Assembly: GCA_963736695.1 (NCBI GenBank)
Contig: CAVTPU010000004.1
Span: 620,001-684,000 of the forward strand
From: CAVTPU01 sp963736695
GTDB taxonomy: Bacteria > Actinomycetota > Actinomycetes > Mycobacteriales > Micromonosporaceae
Direction: 5' to 3'
DNA: 64,000 nt
Made by a program: the position numbers and the translations under genes. Shown here in pieces: positions 9,251 through 17,576 of the stretch; position 1 is the stretch's first letter; the number at the start of each line of letters is the position of its first letter. The notes below the pieces were generated by a model. It was not told the origin of the DNA, ran no database searches, and saw only the letters and a list, made by a program, of their open reading frames with translations.

Positions 9251-10351
9251 TCATAGCACCAACGAAGAAACTCGCGGAAGCGGGCAACGATACTCGGGGA
9301 AGTAGTTACGACTTGTCTGCCAGTCTGAATGCCCTCGCCGTTGCCCAGCAGCCCGACGGCTGTCGACAAGCCTGTCGTAGACTCCTTGATCAAATACCCG
9401 TGAGCTCGTATAGTACGGGGTCAGTCCGTTCGGAGCAAAAGCTTTTTTATAGCGGAATATCCCATCATCCGGCGCATAGCCACCGCCGAGAACATAGCGT
9501 TTCTTGGATCTCGCCTTAGCCCATTGAATCACCTCGAACTTGAGTAAATCATTGGGGCGAACATCGAACGTCTCCTCGTTCGTGCCGCCAAGAAATGAAT
9601 AGACCGTATCTGCGGAAACGAGCACCAATTCGACGGATATCGCCCGGTCATTGTGCGATGCGATGAACAAGGCGAACTGTCCACCTAGCTCGCAGGCTAT
9701 CGACTCAAAGAAACTTGCGGGGAAGTTGAATTCCGCAGATGCGTTGCGACGGGCCATTGTCGATTCGTAGATCTTAACAAACTCACCCATCCGCGTCCCG
9801 GTCAGATCCACATCGACCTGTACGTCATTTCGGCGAGCCTTATTGACGTTCTTTCGAACCTTGTGCTCGAATTCACGCCACATCTCGTCAGGCGTCATCC
9901 GAAGATCCCGCACGACGTTCAACGACACAAACTTTGGCTGGCCGGCGGGAGACAGTCGGGAGTCCTCAAACAGCGCCAGCCTGGTGAACTCGGAAACGAC
10001 ACCGACATCTCGACAGTACTCGTCGAATCTATCCCAGAACAGGTTCGCGTCGAAGCTTTCGACATTCCAGCAAAATGCTCCAGAATAGCCATATGGACTC
10101 GTGATATCAAAGGCCTTGCCGAGGCCGCTTGACCCTAGGCCATCACCGTCAATGCTTCGAAGAATAAATGGATGGAGCACCAGGCCCGATCCCGTCTCCG
10201 CGACAGCAGCCATCGGCATATCGCCACTTCCCGCAAATAGCTTCACATATGAAGGATGTGCGAATACTTCACGCGTCGGCCACGAGTCGTAGATGGACAG
10301 CCAGCGAGCTAGATCACTTGAGTCGTAGGCATTTAATATCGCAATATCCAT
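9251..10351 (-). CDS. FemAB/GNAT-fold acyltransferase (peptidoglycan-bridge or sugar N-acyl type)
   Basis: A 366-residue protein with the double-GNAT pattern of FemAB-like enzymes. The first half ends at MWREFEHKVRKNVNKARRN, the charged helix typical of this family. The second half has FVKIYESTMARRNASAEFNF, GGQFALFIASHNDRAISVEL, the YSFLGGTN segment and a C-terminal RYVLGGGYAPDDGIFRYKK motif. Such enzymes use aminoacyl-tRNA or acyl-CoA to acylate amino groups, and in polysaccharide loci they usually modify an amino sugar. It follows the GNAT gene and the aminotransferase gene on the same strand, which fits acylation of an aminated sugar. The actual acyl donor is unknown. Confidence 0.72.
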   Translation of the reverse strand: MDIAILNAYDSSDLARWLSIYDSWPTREVFAHPSYVKLFAGSGDMPMAAVAETGSGLVLHPFILRSIDGDGLGSSGLGKAFDITSPYGYSGAFCWNVESFDANLFWDRFDEYCRDVGVVSEFTRLALFEDSRLSPAGQPKFVSLNVVRDLRMTPDEMWREFEHKVRKNVNKARRNDVQVDVDLTGTRMGEFVKIYESTMARRNASAEFNFPASFFESIACELGGQFALFIASHNDRAISVELVLVSADTVYSFLGGTNEETFDVRPNDLLKFEVIQWAKARSKKRYVLGGGYAPDDGIFRYKKAFAPNGLTPYYTSSRVFDQGVYDRLVDSRRAAGQRRGHSDWQTSRNYFPEYRCPLPRVSSLVL

Positions 10352-10392
10352 ATTCAGTCGCCACTTCTAACGCCGCCGAGAGCCACCCGAAC

Positions 10393-11082
10393 TCATTCCG
10401 CACACGTGAGCGCGGACACATCGTCAGGCAAGACAGTCGCCAACTGTCGACGTTCTTTGGGCTCCGAATAGGAGTCGCGAGGCTGGTGACCCAGCGGCAG
10501 CGACTGTCCGCATACGCGCTCTATGTATTCCGACGCGTAATCCATAGAGTCGAAATCGGACCGCAGTTGCGCGATCCGAATCAGATCACACCACTCTCCA
10601 CGGCGAAGCACGGCCTCGCACTCACGTCCTTCGACCCGCCAGCCACACTTGCGGGTAGACATGGCGATGCTGGCCGGATTTGAGTCGAGAATCGTGCCGT
10701 GCAGTCGCCGCAGGCCCGCCTCATAGAAACTCCATGCCGCCATCAACTTCATCGAATCACTACCCGCGCCCTTGGGTGCAGTCCCCGGCATGAGCTTGAC
10801 TGCAAACATCGCTGATCGGTTGTGCCAGTCAACCTCCCACAACCCCGTGAGACCTATGGGGCTGCCTGTCGACGGGTCTACGACGGTGAAGCGCCGGTTG
10901 CGGGGGTCTCGCAACGCGCCTTCCAACCACCCGCGCTGCGCGTCACGCGCTATCGGCCAATCCCACCCCACGACGTTGTGCCGCACCTGCGGCGCGTTCG
11001 CCAACTCTGCCAGAAAGTCGGCATCGGCCATCTGCAGCGGCCGAATTTCGATAAGTCGCCCCTCGAGCATGTCTATCTCCAT
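10393..11082 (-). CDS. GNAT family N-acetyltransferase
   Basis: A ~229-residue protein of the RimJ/RimL-like GNAT group. Visible elements are the opening LEGRLIEIRPLQMADADFL, a central GLTGLWEVDWHNRSAMFAV strand, and the acetyl-CoA-binding region around PGTAPKGAGSDSMKLM, followed by ILDSNPASIAMSTRKCGWRVEG, the classic terminal GNAT helix-strand. Similar enzymes N-acetylate amino sugars made by DegT-type aminotransferases, and such an aminotransferase lies 58 bases upstream. The C-terminal ~40 residues are an extension without recognised domain. The start is uncertain: ATG at 11082 or 11070, or TTG at 11091; none has a strong ribosome binding site. Confidence 0.75.
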   Translation of the reverse strand: MEIDMLEGRLIEIRPLQMADADFLAELANAPQVRHNVVGWDWPIARDAQRGWLEGALRDPRNRRFTVVDPSTGSPIGLTGLWEVDWHNRSAMFAVKLMPGTAPKGAGSDSMKLMAAWSFYEAGLRRLHGTILDSNPASIAMSTRKCGWRVEGRECEAVLRRGEWCDLIRIAQLRSDFDSMDYASEYIERVCGQSLPLGHQPRDSYSEPKERRQLATVLPDDVSALTCAE

Positions 11083-11140
11083 TGTTGTCAATCAAACGAC
11101 TTCACACTGCCTGTCGCCGTTACCCCTTCGGGGAGGCATC

Positions 11141-12190
11141 TCAGGAATTTTCACGGGCCTGGCTCTGCCCGGGCACGTGTCGACGGCTGGCAGTCCGTAA
11201 GATTTCGGCCACGCGATCCATGTCGCTATAACTCCACCGGAAGTCGGTATGCATAAATAGCATTCTTTGCGAGAAGCTCCGCTGGCGTTGTCTGACGACT
11301 CCGGCGGGCAAATCCCACAGCACCGCCGGATAGACAGCTTCCTCGATGAGTTGTTGCCGAACCAGGTCCCGACGCTGTCCAGACTCGAACTCCACGACGA
11401 CTCCGAATGGGTTCACGGTGGTTGCGGCCCCTGGAAGTTGCGCGAGTTTTGCGCCAAGCCTCGCGGCATTCTTCAGCCTATGCTCACGAAGCCTCTGCAT
11501 CGGAAGGACTCGCAGAGCTTGCCGCGAATATTCCGATATGCCGCTGACTGGGGCGCAACGAAGTTCGACTTCACCCTTGGTGAAGAGAGACAGATATCTG
11601 TCCTTCTCGGAGATTGCGCCACCGAGATAGGCCGACTTCAGGCACATCGCGGAAAGTATGGTTCCCACAGTTGCCAGGTGGCCTGGTGTTTCCATAACAG
11701 CAGGAGGCAGCTTTCGGCCTGTCGTCGACCATACCGCGCCCCCATCGGGCACAGGCAGCGTCTTACGCAATGAGGCAACAATGTAGTCGGCTTCGAGGCG
11801 CTCGATCCATGGCGCGGTGAGGTCATGAGATACATCAACGATCGTGTGAGCTCGAGTTCGAGGCACGAACGGCATTGCTCCGAAATACGACATCGCGATG
11901 ACGGCATCGTGCGGCCCTGCCGCCGGACCGACTCGCGGTCCGACTGGTCCATTTTCGTAGCGATGGACCGTTATCGTCTCGGCGAGATCCGTTGCCACGT
12001 CTGGACAAAAATACGTGGGCAGGTGCACCGCTTCCCACCCAAACTCGGCCTTCCCATGTGCGACCAGCGCCCGTAGGGCTTGGCGGCCCGATCCATAGAG
12101 GCTGGCATTCGTGGGGAATTCGCCACCTTGCCCGCGAGGCAGGACAAGGGGATAGGCCGAACCGACCTCCCAACGCTTGACGTCTTTCAT
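11141..12190 (-). CDS. DegT/DnrJ/EryC1-like PLP-dependent aminotransferase
   Basis: A 349-residue protein resembling fold-type I sugar aminotransferases. It has YGSGRQALRALVAHG (the helix after the opening strand), HLPTYFCPDVATDL, IVDVSHDLTAPWIERLEADY with the Asp that would contact the PLP ring nitrogen, and SLRKTLPVPDGGAVW, in which the lysine of RKT is the likely Schiff-base residue. It is somewhat shorter and more divergent than VioA/PseC-type members, so the substrate is unclear. The ATG overlaps the stop of the phosphoglycosyl-transferase gene by four bases, and a GNAT acetyltransferase follows, consistent with making an N-acetylated amino sugar for the polysaccharide. Confidence 0.7.
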   Translation of the reverse strand: MKDVKRWEVGSAYPLVLPRGQGGEFPTNASLYGSGRQALRALVAHGKAEFGWEAVHLPTYFCPDVATDLAETITVHRYENGPVGPRVGPAAGPHDAVIAMSYFGAMPFVPRTRAHTIVDVSHDLTAPWIERLEADYIVASLRKTLPVPDGGAVWSTTGRKLPPAVMETPGHLATVGTILSAMCLKSAYLGGAISEKDRYLSLFTKGEVELRCAPVSGISEYSRQALRVLPMQRLREHRLKNAARLGAKLAQLPGAATTVNPFGVVVEFESGQRRDLVRQQLIEEAVYPAVLWDLPAGVVRQRQRSFSQRMLFMHTDFRWSYSDMDRVAEILRTASRRHVPGQSQARENS

Positions 12191-12969
12191 GGCGCCCGGC
12201 CGATCACTGAAGATGAGCCGATCACCGAAGCGGAAAGGCCGACATCATCCACCTCAGCGAATGACTGACCTCGAATCTCACCACGCCGGAAAGGCTGAAT
12301 GAGGGTTCGCACGAGTATGAGCAGATCTAACCGTAGAGACCAGTTGTCGACATATTTGATATCCATGTCTAGACGCTGCCCGAGAGTGAGTGATCGACGG
12401 CCGTTCACTTGTGCGAGGCCGGTGATCCCGGGCTTCACCAGGTGCCGTCGAGCATGTGCCGGACTGTATCGGGGGAGATACTCGATGACCAGAGGTCGCG
12501 GACCCACAAGACTCATTCGCCCGGAGAGCACATGCACAAGCTCTGGCAATTCATCGAAGCTGATTCGCCGCAGCAGGCGCCCCAATCGCGTCGTTCTCAC
12601 GTCGTCGGTCAACCACGGATGCTCCTCGCCCGCCTGGGGTTCCCGCATCGTCCGGAACTTGCACATGGTGAAAGGTCTTCCGTGCCATCCGGACCGGACT
12701 TGACGAAAGAGAACCGGCCGGCCCGACGTCACGACGATGCCCGCAGCGATAGCTGCCATCAGAGGGCCCAGTATCACCAAAAGGAGGAGGGAACCAACCA
12801 CATCGATGAGCCTTTTGAGGCCCATCCGCACGGTCAGTCCCATCTTCGCAGGCACAGCGCCCGTCTCCTGATCGTGAACGGGTGCACTGACGGTCCCCGA
12901 GCTCTCCAGCGGCTGCAACACGGGTCGACCATAACTCACTAATCGGTCGATTAGCCGAATTTCGGGCAT
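12187..12969 (-). CDS. Initiating sugar transferase (polyprenyl-phosphate phosphoglycosyl transferase, WcaJ/PglC-like)
   Basis: A 260-residue monotopic phosphoglycosyl transferase. A single hydrophobic hairpin follows KRLIDVVGSLLLLVILGPLM, then the domain carries PVLFRQVRSGWHGRPFTMCKFRTM, the catalytic Asp-Glu pair in ISFDELPELVHVLSGRMSLVGPRP (split here as ISFDELPEL and MSLVGPRP), and KPGITGLAQVNGR. It starts repeat-unit synthesis by moving a sugar-1-phosphate from a UDP-sugar to undecaprenyl phosphate at the inner membrane face. It is the first gene of the four-gene minus-strand group 12969-9251. The short form lacking the N-terminal CoA-binding-like domain of WbaP is used. Confidence 0.9.
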   Translation of the reverse strand: MPEIRLIDRLVSYGRPVLQPLESSGTVSAPVHDQETGAVPAKMGLTVRMGLKRLIDVVGSLLLLVILGPLMAAIAAGIVVTSGRPVLFRQVRSGWHGRPFTMCKFRTMREPQAGEEHPWLTDDVRTTRLGRLLRRISFDELPELVHVLSGRMSLVGPRPLVIEYLPRYSPAHARRHLVKPGITGLAQVNGRRSLTLGQRLDMDIKYVDNWSLRLDLLILVRTLIQPFRRGEIRGQSFAEVDDVGLSASVIGSSSVIGRAP

Positions 12970-13153
12970 AGTTCACTTTATACCTGAAGTGTCGCTTTCT
13001 TGACTCCCGGGCGTTCCACACCGCGTGACCGGTGGCACCCCGCGCTGGCGCCCGCCTCTCATCTCGACGTCAAGGCCGAGGCCTCGGTCCGGGTCGGCGT
13101 CCACGCGGACTACGTGTGACCGAAATGCCCGAAATGCCTGTTAGCCTGATAAT

Positions 13154-14974
13154 GTGCGCCACTTTAGGTTTGCCGCCGACCGACCGACGTTTGCCGCCAC
13201 CAAGCGCCGACGACGGGTGATCATTCTCGGTGTCGTCGTCGTCACGGTGCTCGCCTCGGGCGGCGTGTGGGTCGGCGTGCGCGGCTTGCCGGTGCGCGAA
13301 CACCTGACACAGGCCGCACAGACGATGCGAGCGCTGCAGACACAGATGCGAGCGGGGCAGACCGCCGACGCACGCGCCAGCCTCGACGCCCTACAACGCC
13401 AGACCCGCGCGGCGCGGCATGCCGCCGACGGCCTCGACTGGCGGGCACTGTCACACCTTCCGGCGGTCGGCGCGAACGTGAGCGCCGTGCGCACCGTGAC
13501 GACGGTGCTCGACCAGCTCAGCCACGACGCGCTGCCCGCCATGGTCGACCTCACCTCGACCCTGCGACTCGACGCGGTGACCCCGAAGAACGGGACGGTC
13601 GACCTCACCCCGTTGCGCACGGCGGCGCCGACGGTCGCGACAGCGCACGCGGCGGCGGCGCGGGCGCTGTCGACCGTGAAGCCGCTGACCACGGCCGACC
13701 TATGGCCGCAGGTGCGCGACGCGGTGACGACCCTGCACGACGGCCTGCACACGATGACGGCGCTGTTGGCGACCGCACAGCGCGCCACCGACCTGGTTCC
13801 GTCGCTGCTGGGCGCGCGCGGTCGGCGTACCCATCTGGTGCTCTTTCAAAACCCCGCGGAGCTGCGCGCCACCGGCGGCATGCCGGGCGCGTTCCTCGTC
13901 GTCGAGGCCGACGGTGGCCGGGTGCGACTCGTCGACGTGGGCACGGCCAGCGCCGACCTGCGTGCCTTCGACACACCGGTGCTGCCGATAGAGCCCGAGA
14001 TGCACTCGCTCTATACGGACCGGATGGGAGTCTTCCCCGCCGACATCAACTTCACGCCCCACTTCCCCACCACCGCCGCGCTCGCCCAGGAGATGTATCG
14101 CCGCCGCACCGGCGTGCGGGTTGACGGCGTCATCGCGACCGATCCGGTGGCGTTGTCCTATCTGCTGCGCGCGACCGGGCCGGTGCGCCCCCAGGGCGGC
14201 CCGGTCCTGAGCGCGGCGAACGCCGTGAGCCAGCTGCTGTCGCGCGCCTACATCGACCTGCCGACCGGACCAGCTCAGGACCGCTATTTCGCCTCGGCGG
14301 CGCGGGCGGTCTTCGACACGCTCAGCCGGGGTTCGGCCAACCCGACGGCGGCGCTCGCCGCCCTGGCCCGGGCCGCGTCGGAGCGACGCATCCTCGTGTG
14401 GAGTTCACACGCCGGTGAGCAGCAGCACATCGCCGGCACGGTGCTCGCCGGCGAGATGCCGCTCGACGACGGGGATCGCCCCACCGTCGGGGTGTTCCTC
14501 AACGACGGCAGCGGCGCGAAGCTCGGCTACTACCTGTCGGGAAACGCGGCGGTGCGCGGTGGCCAGTGCCGCTCCGGCGGACGCCGGGAGTTGGCGTTGC
14601 GGGTCACGGTGCACTCCGCCGCGCCGACGTCGGGACTGCCGCGGGCGGTGCTGGGCCTCGGGCTCGGCGGTGATCCCTACACCGCGCGTACGAATATCAT
14701 GATCTTCGCTCCCGCTGGCGGGGGCGTGGTCGACGCTCGGATTGATGGCCAGCCGGCGCAGATCGGCATGGGGCGGGAGCGGGGACGCTTCGTGGCGGTC
14801 GCCACGATCTTCACCAAGCCGGGTGCAACGTCGACTGTCGACGTCACCGTGCTCACGGCTGCCCCGAAGACATCAGCCGTCTCGCAGCTGCGGCCCCGCC
14901 TCTGGGCCACACCAGGGGTGAATCCGTGGGCGCTTCACGCGGAAAAGACCACAACGTGCGCTATCGCCGGCTAA
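13154..14974 (+). CDS. DUF4012 domain membrane-anchored protein
   Basis: A 606-residue protein starting at GTG. One N-terminal membrane segment (VIILGVVVVTVLASGGVWVGV, residues about 18-40) is followed by a helical Ala/Thr-rich region and then the DUF4012 core from about residue 220: THLVLFQNPAELRATGGMPG, VRLVDVGTASADLRAFDT, VFPADINFTPHFPTTAALAQ and GVIATDPVALSYLLRATGPV. The family is common in actinobacterial polysaccharide loci, but its biochemical role is not established. Most of the protein should be outside the cell. A broken copy of its 5' part lies at 8990-9180. The gene stands alone in direction, between the EPS genes and the LPITG gene downstream. Confidence 0.88.
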   Translation: MRHFRFAADRPTFAATKRRRRVIILGVVVVTVLASGGVWVGVRGLPVREHLTQAAQTMRALQTQMRAGQTADARASLDALQRQTRAARHAADGLDWRALSHLPAVGANVSAVRTVTTVLDQLSHDALPAMVDLTSTLRLDAVTPKNGTVDLTPLRTAAPTVATAHAAAARALSTVKPLTTADLWPQVRDAVTTLHDGLHTMTALLATAQRATDLVPSLLGARGRRTHLVLFQNPAELRATGGMPGAFLVVEADGGRVRLVDVGTASADLRAFDTPVLPIEPEMHSLYTDRMGVFPADINFTPHFPTTAALAQEMYRRRTGVRVDGVIATDPVALSYLLRATGPVRPQGGPVLSAANAVSQLLSRAYIDLPTGPAQDRYFASAARAVFDTLSRGSANPTAALAALARAASERRILVWSSHAGEQQHIAGTVLAGEMPLDDGDRPTVGVFLNDGSGAKLGYYLSGNAAVRGGQCRSGGRRELALRVTVHSAAPTSGLPRAVLGLGLGGDPYTARTNIMIFAPAGGGVVDARIDGQPAQIGMGRERGRFVAVATIFTKPGATSTVDVTVLTAAPKTSAVSQLRPRLWATPGVNPWALHAEKTTTCAIAG

Positions 14975-15032
14975 TGTCATATTTGTCATTGCGCCTAACC
15001 TGGCGCGTCCATGCGACTTGCGGAGGAAAACC

Positions 15033-15614
15033 ATGCGGATGAGCCGGATTCTGGTTCCGCTCGCCGCCGCTGTGTGCGGCGTGATCGTCGCGGCGGCGCC
15101 GACGGCGGCACAGCCCTATCCAATCGGCACTCCCGATATCACCTTGTCATCCGGCACCGTCGTGGTCGGGAACACCGTTGTCCTCAACGGGCAGCATTTC
15201 GGTGCCAACGACCTCGTGTCGATCGACGCGACCTTCCTCTCCACGGCGATGCAGGCCCCGACCGGCCGGTCGGGCGGCGAGCCGGCGCAGGTGGCGATCG
15301 CCCCGGTCGCCTACACAGTGCCGCAGATGGTGCCCCGCGCGTTCGTCAAGAGTGTGCGGGCCGACGCCAACGGAAACTTCACCACGACACTGGTGTTCGA
15401 CCAGGCCGGCGTCGTGCGGATCACCGCGACCGGTGACCCGTCCGGCGTCTCCCTGTCGCTGTTGCTCACCATCTTGCCCGCAGGCGCGGCACTGCCGATC
15501 ACTGGTGACGGCGGCGGCATCCTCGGCATGATCCTCATCGGCGCGGCCGTCGTGGCCGCCGGCGCGGTGCTCGTCTTCGTCACCCGCCGACGCCGGGCAC
15601 GTGTGACGGCATAG
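15033..15614 (+). CDS. Secreted cell-wall protein with C-terminal LPITG sorting signal
   Basis: A 193-residue exported protein. The N-terminus has a signal peptide (MRMSRILVPLAAAVCGVIVA, with a cleavage site near APTAAQ). The mature part is beta-rich with a TIG/Ig-like opening (ITLSSGTVVVGNTVVLNG). The C-terminus has LPITG, a hydrophobic helix (ILGMILIGAAVVAAGAVLVF) and an Arg-rich tail, the three parts of a sortase substrate. ATG 15033 was chosen because GGAGG lies six bases upstream; an in-frame TTG at 15018 is less likely. No sortase gene is in the window. A hairpin terminator follows the stop at 15629. Confidence 0.83.
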   Translation: MRMSRILVPLAAAVCGVIVAAAPTAAQPYPIGTPDITLSSGTVVVGNTVVLNGQHFGANDLVSIDATFLSTAMQAPTGRSGGEPAQVAIAPVAYTVPQMVPRAFVKSVRADANGNFTTTLVFDQAGVVRITATGDPSGVSLSLLLTILPAGAALPITGDGGGILGMILIGAAVVAAGAVLVFVTRRRRARVTA

Positions 15615-15628
15615 CCGCTTCGACGCCT

Positions 15629-15666
15629 GAGCGCCCCGGCCGATCTGGTCGGGGCGCTCACTTTTG
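15629..15666 (+). terminator. Rho-independent-type terminator after the LPITG gene
   Basis: GAGCGCCCCGGCC and GGTCGGGGCGCTC form a near-perfect 13-base stem around a five-base loop, followed by ACTTTTGT. It sits 15 bases after the stop at 15614. Confidence 0.75.
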
Positions 15667-15789
15667 TGTCGGGCCCGGCCGTCACATAGAAACCCTCCCC
15701 GGGTACGGGTCACTCGCCCACAACCACACGACTCCCCACTCGCCACCGCGCCACCAGGCACCGGCCGGCGCGCCACCGCACGCGACCTT

Positions 15790-15842
15790 CGGCAACGTGT
15801 CATGAAAACATGTGCTGGCATGTCAAACCTGACACGTTGCCG
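15790..15842. repeat. Perfect 13-bp inverted repeat with nested hairpin in a convergent intergenic region
   Basis: CGGCAACGTGTCA (15790-15802) is repeated inverted as TGACACGTTGCCG (15830-15842). The 27-base spacer holds a second small inverted repeat (ACATG...CATGT). No T-run follows. It lies between the convergent LPITG and sugar dehydrogenase genes in a ~300-base stretch that otherwise shows no gene. Confidence 0.7.
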
Positions 15843-15918
15843 AGCGGTTGTCCGCCGTGATCGCATGGCACGACGGTCAACTGGGCATGGCGGGCCGGTC
15901 GGCCCGCGCCGATCAGTG

Positions 15919-17178
15919 TCAGAGGTGTTCGACGGCGCCGGTGAAGACTCGGCTGCGGGTGTCGAAGATGAGGCGAGCGCCGGAGATGAGTTCATAGTCG
16001 ATGGCGTCGTGATCGGTGAGGATCACGACGGCGTCGGCGGCGTCGACCAGCGCCTCGTCGAGCGGGGCGAGCCGCACGTAGGGCGGCACCCGGGCGGGCT
16101 CCACGTGCGGGTCGATGGCGACGAGTTCGGCGCCCATGCGGTGCAGTTCTTCGGCGACCCGCAGGGCGGGCGACTCGCGGCAGTCGGCGCTGTTGGGCTT
16201 GTAGGCGAGGCCGACAAGCACCACCGTGGCCCCGTTGATGGAGAGCCCGGCGCGGTTGAGGGCTCCGGTGAGCCGCTGCACCACATAAACCGGCATGTAG
16301 CTGTTGATGTCGTTGGCGAGCTCGATGAACCGGAAGGATCGGCCGAGGCTGCGCTTGACTTGCCATGACAGATAGGACGGGTCGATCGGCAGGCAGTGCC
16401 CGCCGACGCCGGGTCCGGGGGTGAAGCGCTGAAAGCCGAAGGGTTTGGTGGTGGCCGCGTCGATCACCTCGGGCAGGTCGATGCCGAGCTGATGGGCATA
16501 GATCGCCAGCTCGTTGACGAGCGCGATGTTGACGTGGCGATAGGTGTTCTCGAGCAGTTTGGTCAGTTCCGCTTCGCGGGTGCCGCGCACGGGCACGGTC
16601 TTGTCGATGAGCGTGTCATAGAAGCCCTGCACAGCCTGCAGTGAGGCGGCGGTGACGCCGGAGACGACCTTCGGCGTGTTGACCAGGTGCCATGCGACGT
16701 TGCCCGGGTCGATGCGCTCGGGGCTATAGCCGAGGTGGAAGTCGACGCCGCACCGCATCCCGCTGCCCTGCTCGAGCAGGGGCATGACGAGGGTCTCGGT
16801 GGTGCCGGGATAGGTGGTCGACTCGAGGATCACGCAGGCGCCGGGGGTCAGGTGTGGGGCGATGCTGCGAGCGGCGGACTCCACATAACTGAGGTCGGGT
16901 GTGCCCTCCCGCAGCGGTGTGGGCACGGTGATCACCGCAAAGGCGAAACCGGAGGCTTCGGCGTACGAGTCGGTGATTGTGTATCGACCGGACCCGAGTG
17001 CCGCGTTGAGCTCGCGGGCGGGCACGTCCTCGACGAACGAGTCGCCGGCCCGCAGTCGTGCCACCCGGGTCGGGTCGCTGTCGATGCCGACGACGCGATA
17101 TCCGACGTCGGCGGCCCGCATCGCGACCGGAAGCCCGACGTATCCCTGCCCCACTACGACTACCTTCGCGCCGTCCAC
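15919..17178 (-). CDS. Nucleotide-sugar 6-dehydrogenase (UDP-HexNAc dehydrogenase, WecC/WbpA-like)
   Basis: A ~419-residue UDP-glucose/UDP-HexNAc dehydrogenase. The N-terminal NAD-binding motif is VVVVGQGYVGLPVAMRAADVG, then FAVITVPTPLREGTPDLSYV, ESTTYPGTTETLV, the TKLLENTYRHVNIALVNELA helix and the catalytic cysteine in GPGVGGHCLPIDPSYL. The PTPL and STTYPGTT versions of the motifs fit enzymes acting on UDP-GlcNAc or UDP-ManNAc rather than UDP-glucose. The product would be a uronic acid for surface polysaccharide. I start it at GTG 17178, directly before the Rossmann strand; an upstream ATG at 17247 would add 23 unlikely residues. It lies 3' of the EPS locus and is likely part of the same pathway. 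Confidence 0.87.
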   Translation of the reverse strand: MDGAKVVVVGQGYVGLPVAMRAADVGYRVVGIDSDPTRVARLRAGDSFVEDVPARELNAALGSGRYTITDSYAEASGFAFAVITVPTPLREGTPDLSYVESAARSIAPHLTPGACVILESTTYPGTTETLVMPLLEQGSGMRCGVDFHLGYSPERIDPGNVAWHLVNTPKVVSGVTAASLQAVQGFYDTLIDKTVPVRGTREAELTKLLENTYRHVNIALVNELAIYAHQLGIDLPEVIDAATTKPFGFQRFTPGPGVGGHCLPIDPSYLSWQVKRSLGRSFRFIELANDINSYMPVYVVQRLTGALNRAGLSINGATVVLVGLAYKPNSADCRESPALRVAEELHRMGAELVAIDPHVEPARVPPYVRLAPLDEALVDAADAVVILTDHDAIDYELISGARLIFDTRSRVFTGAVEHL

Positions 17179-17264
17179 ACCGGCATCGTGGCACAAATTG
17201 CCTGTTTCGGTGTAAAGAAGGCAAAAATGGTCAGCCGGCGTGGCCAACCTGCGAAGCTGGAGCC

Positions 17265-17510
17265 ATGGATGAACGGGACATCCTTGACCGCATCGGCGAG
17301 CTGATCGACGAGGAGCACCGGCTGCGCGCCGCGATGCGGGCCGGACAGATCACCGCCGACGACGAACATGAACGGCTGAGCCTGCTGGAGCAGGCGCTTG
17401 ACCAGTCGTGGGACCTGCTGCGGCGACGCCGCGCGGCCCGCGACGCCGACCTCAACCCCGACTCGGTCGCGGTGCGGCCGGTCACCGAGGTCGAGGGTTA
17501 TCTGCAATAG
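17265..17510 (+). CDS. DUF2630 family small protein
   Basis: An 81-residue charged helical protein. It has the complete DUF2630 pattern: MDERDILDRIGELIDEEHRL at the start, ERLSLLEQALDQSWDLLRRRR in the middle and VRPVTEVEGYLQ at the end. Length equals the family norm. Function is unknown; the composition suggests an alpha-helical hairpin. It is divergent from the sugar dehydrogenase and 66 bases before the MFS gene. Confidence 0.9.
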   Translation: MDERDILDRIGELIDEEHRLRAAMRAGQITADDEHERLSLLEQALDQSWDLLRRRRAARDADLNPDSVAVRPVTEVEGYLQ

Positions 17511-17576
17511 CTTCGGGGGCGCGCCGCCCGCCCCCGCGTGGTGGCGCGAGCCGTCGTCGTGTGGTTGGGTGCCGGC

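Noticed and set aside
15664..16368. 234-codon plus-strand frame overlapping the sugar dehydrogenase gene
   Set aside because: Antisense shadow of a gene with clear catalytic motifs.
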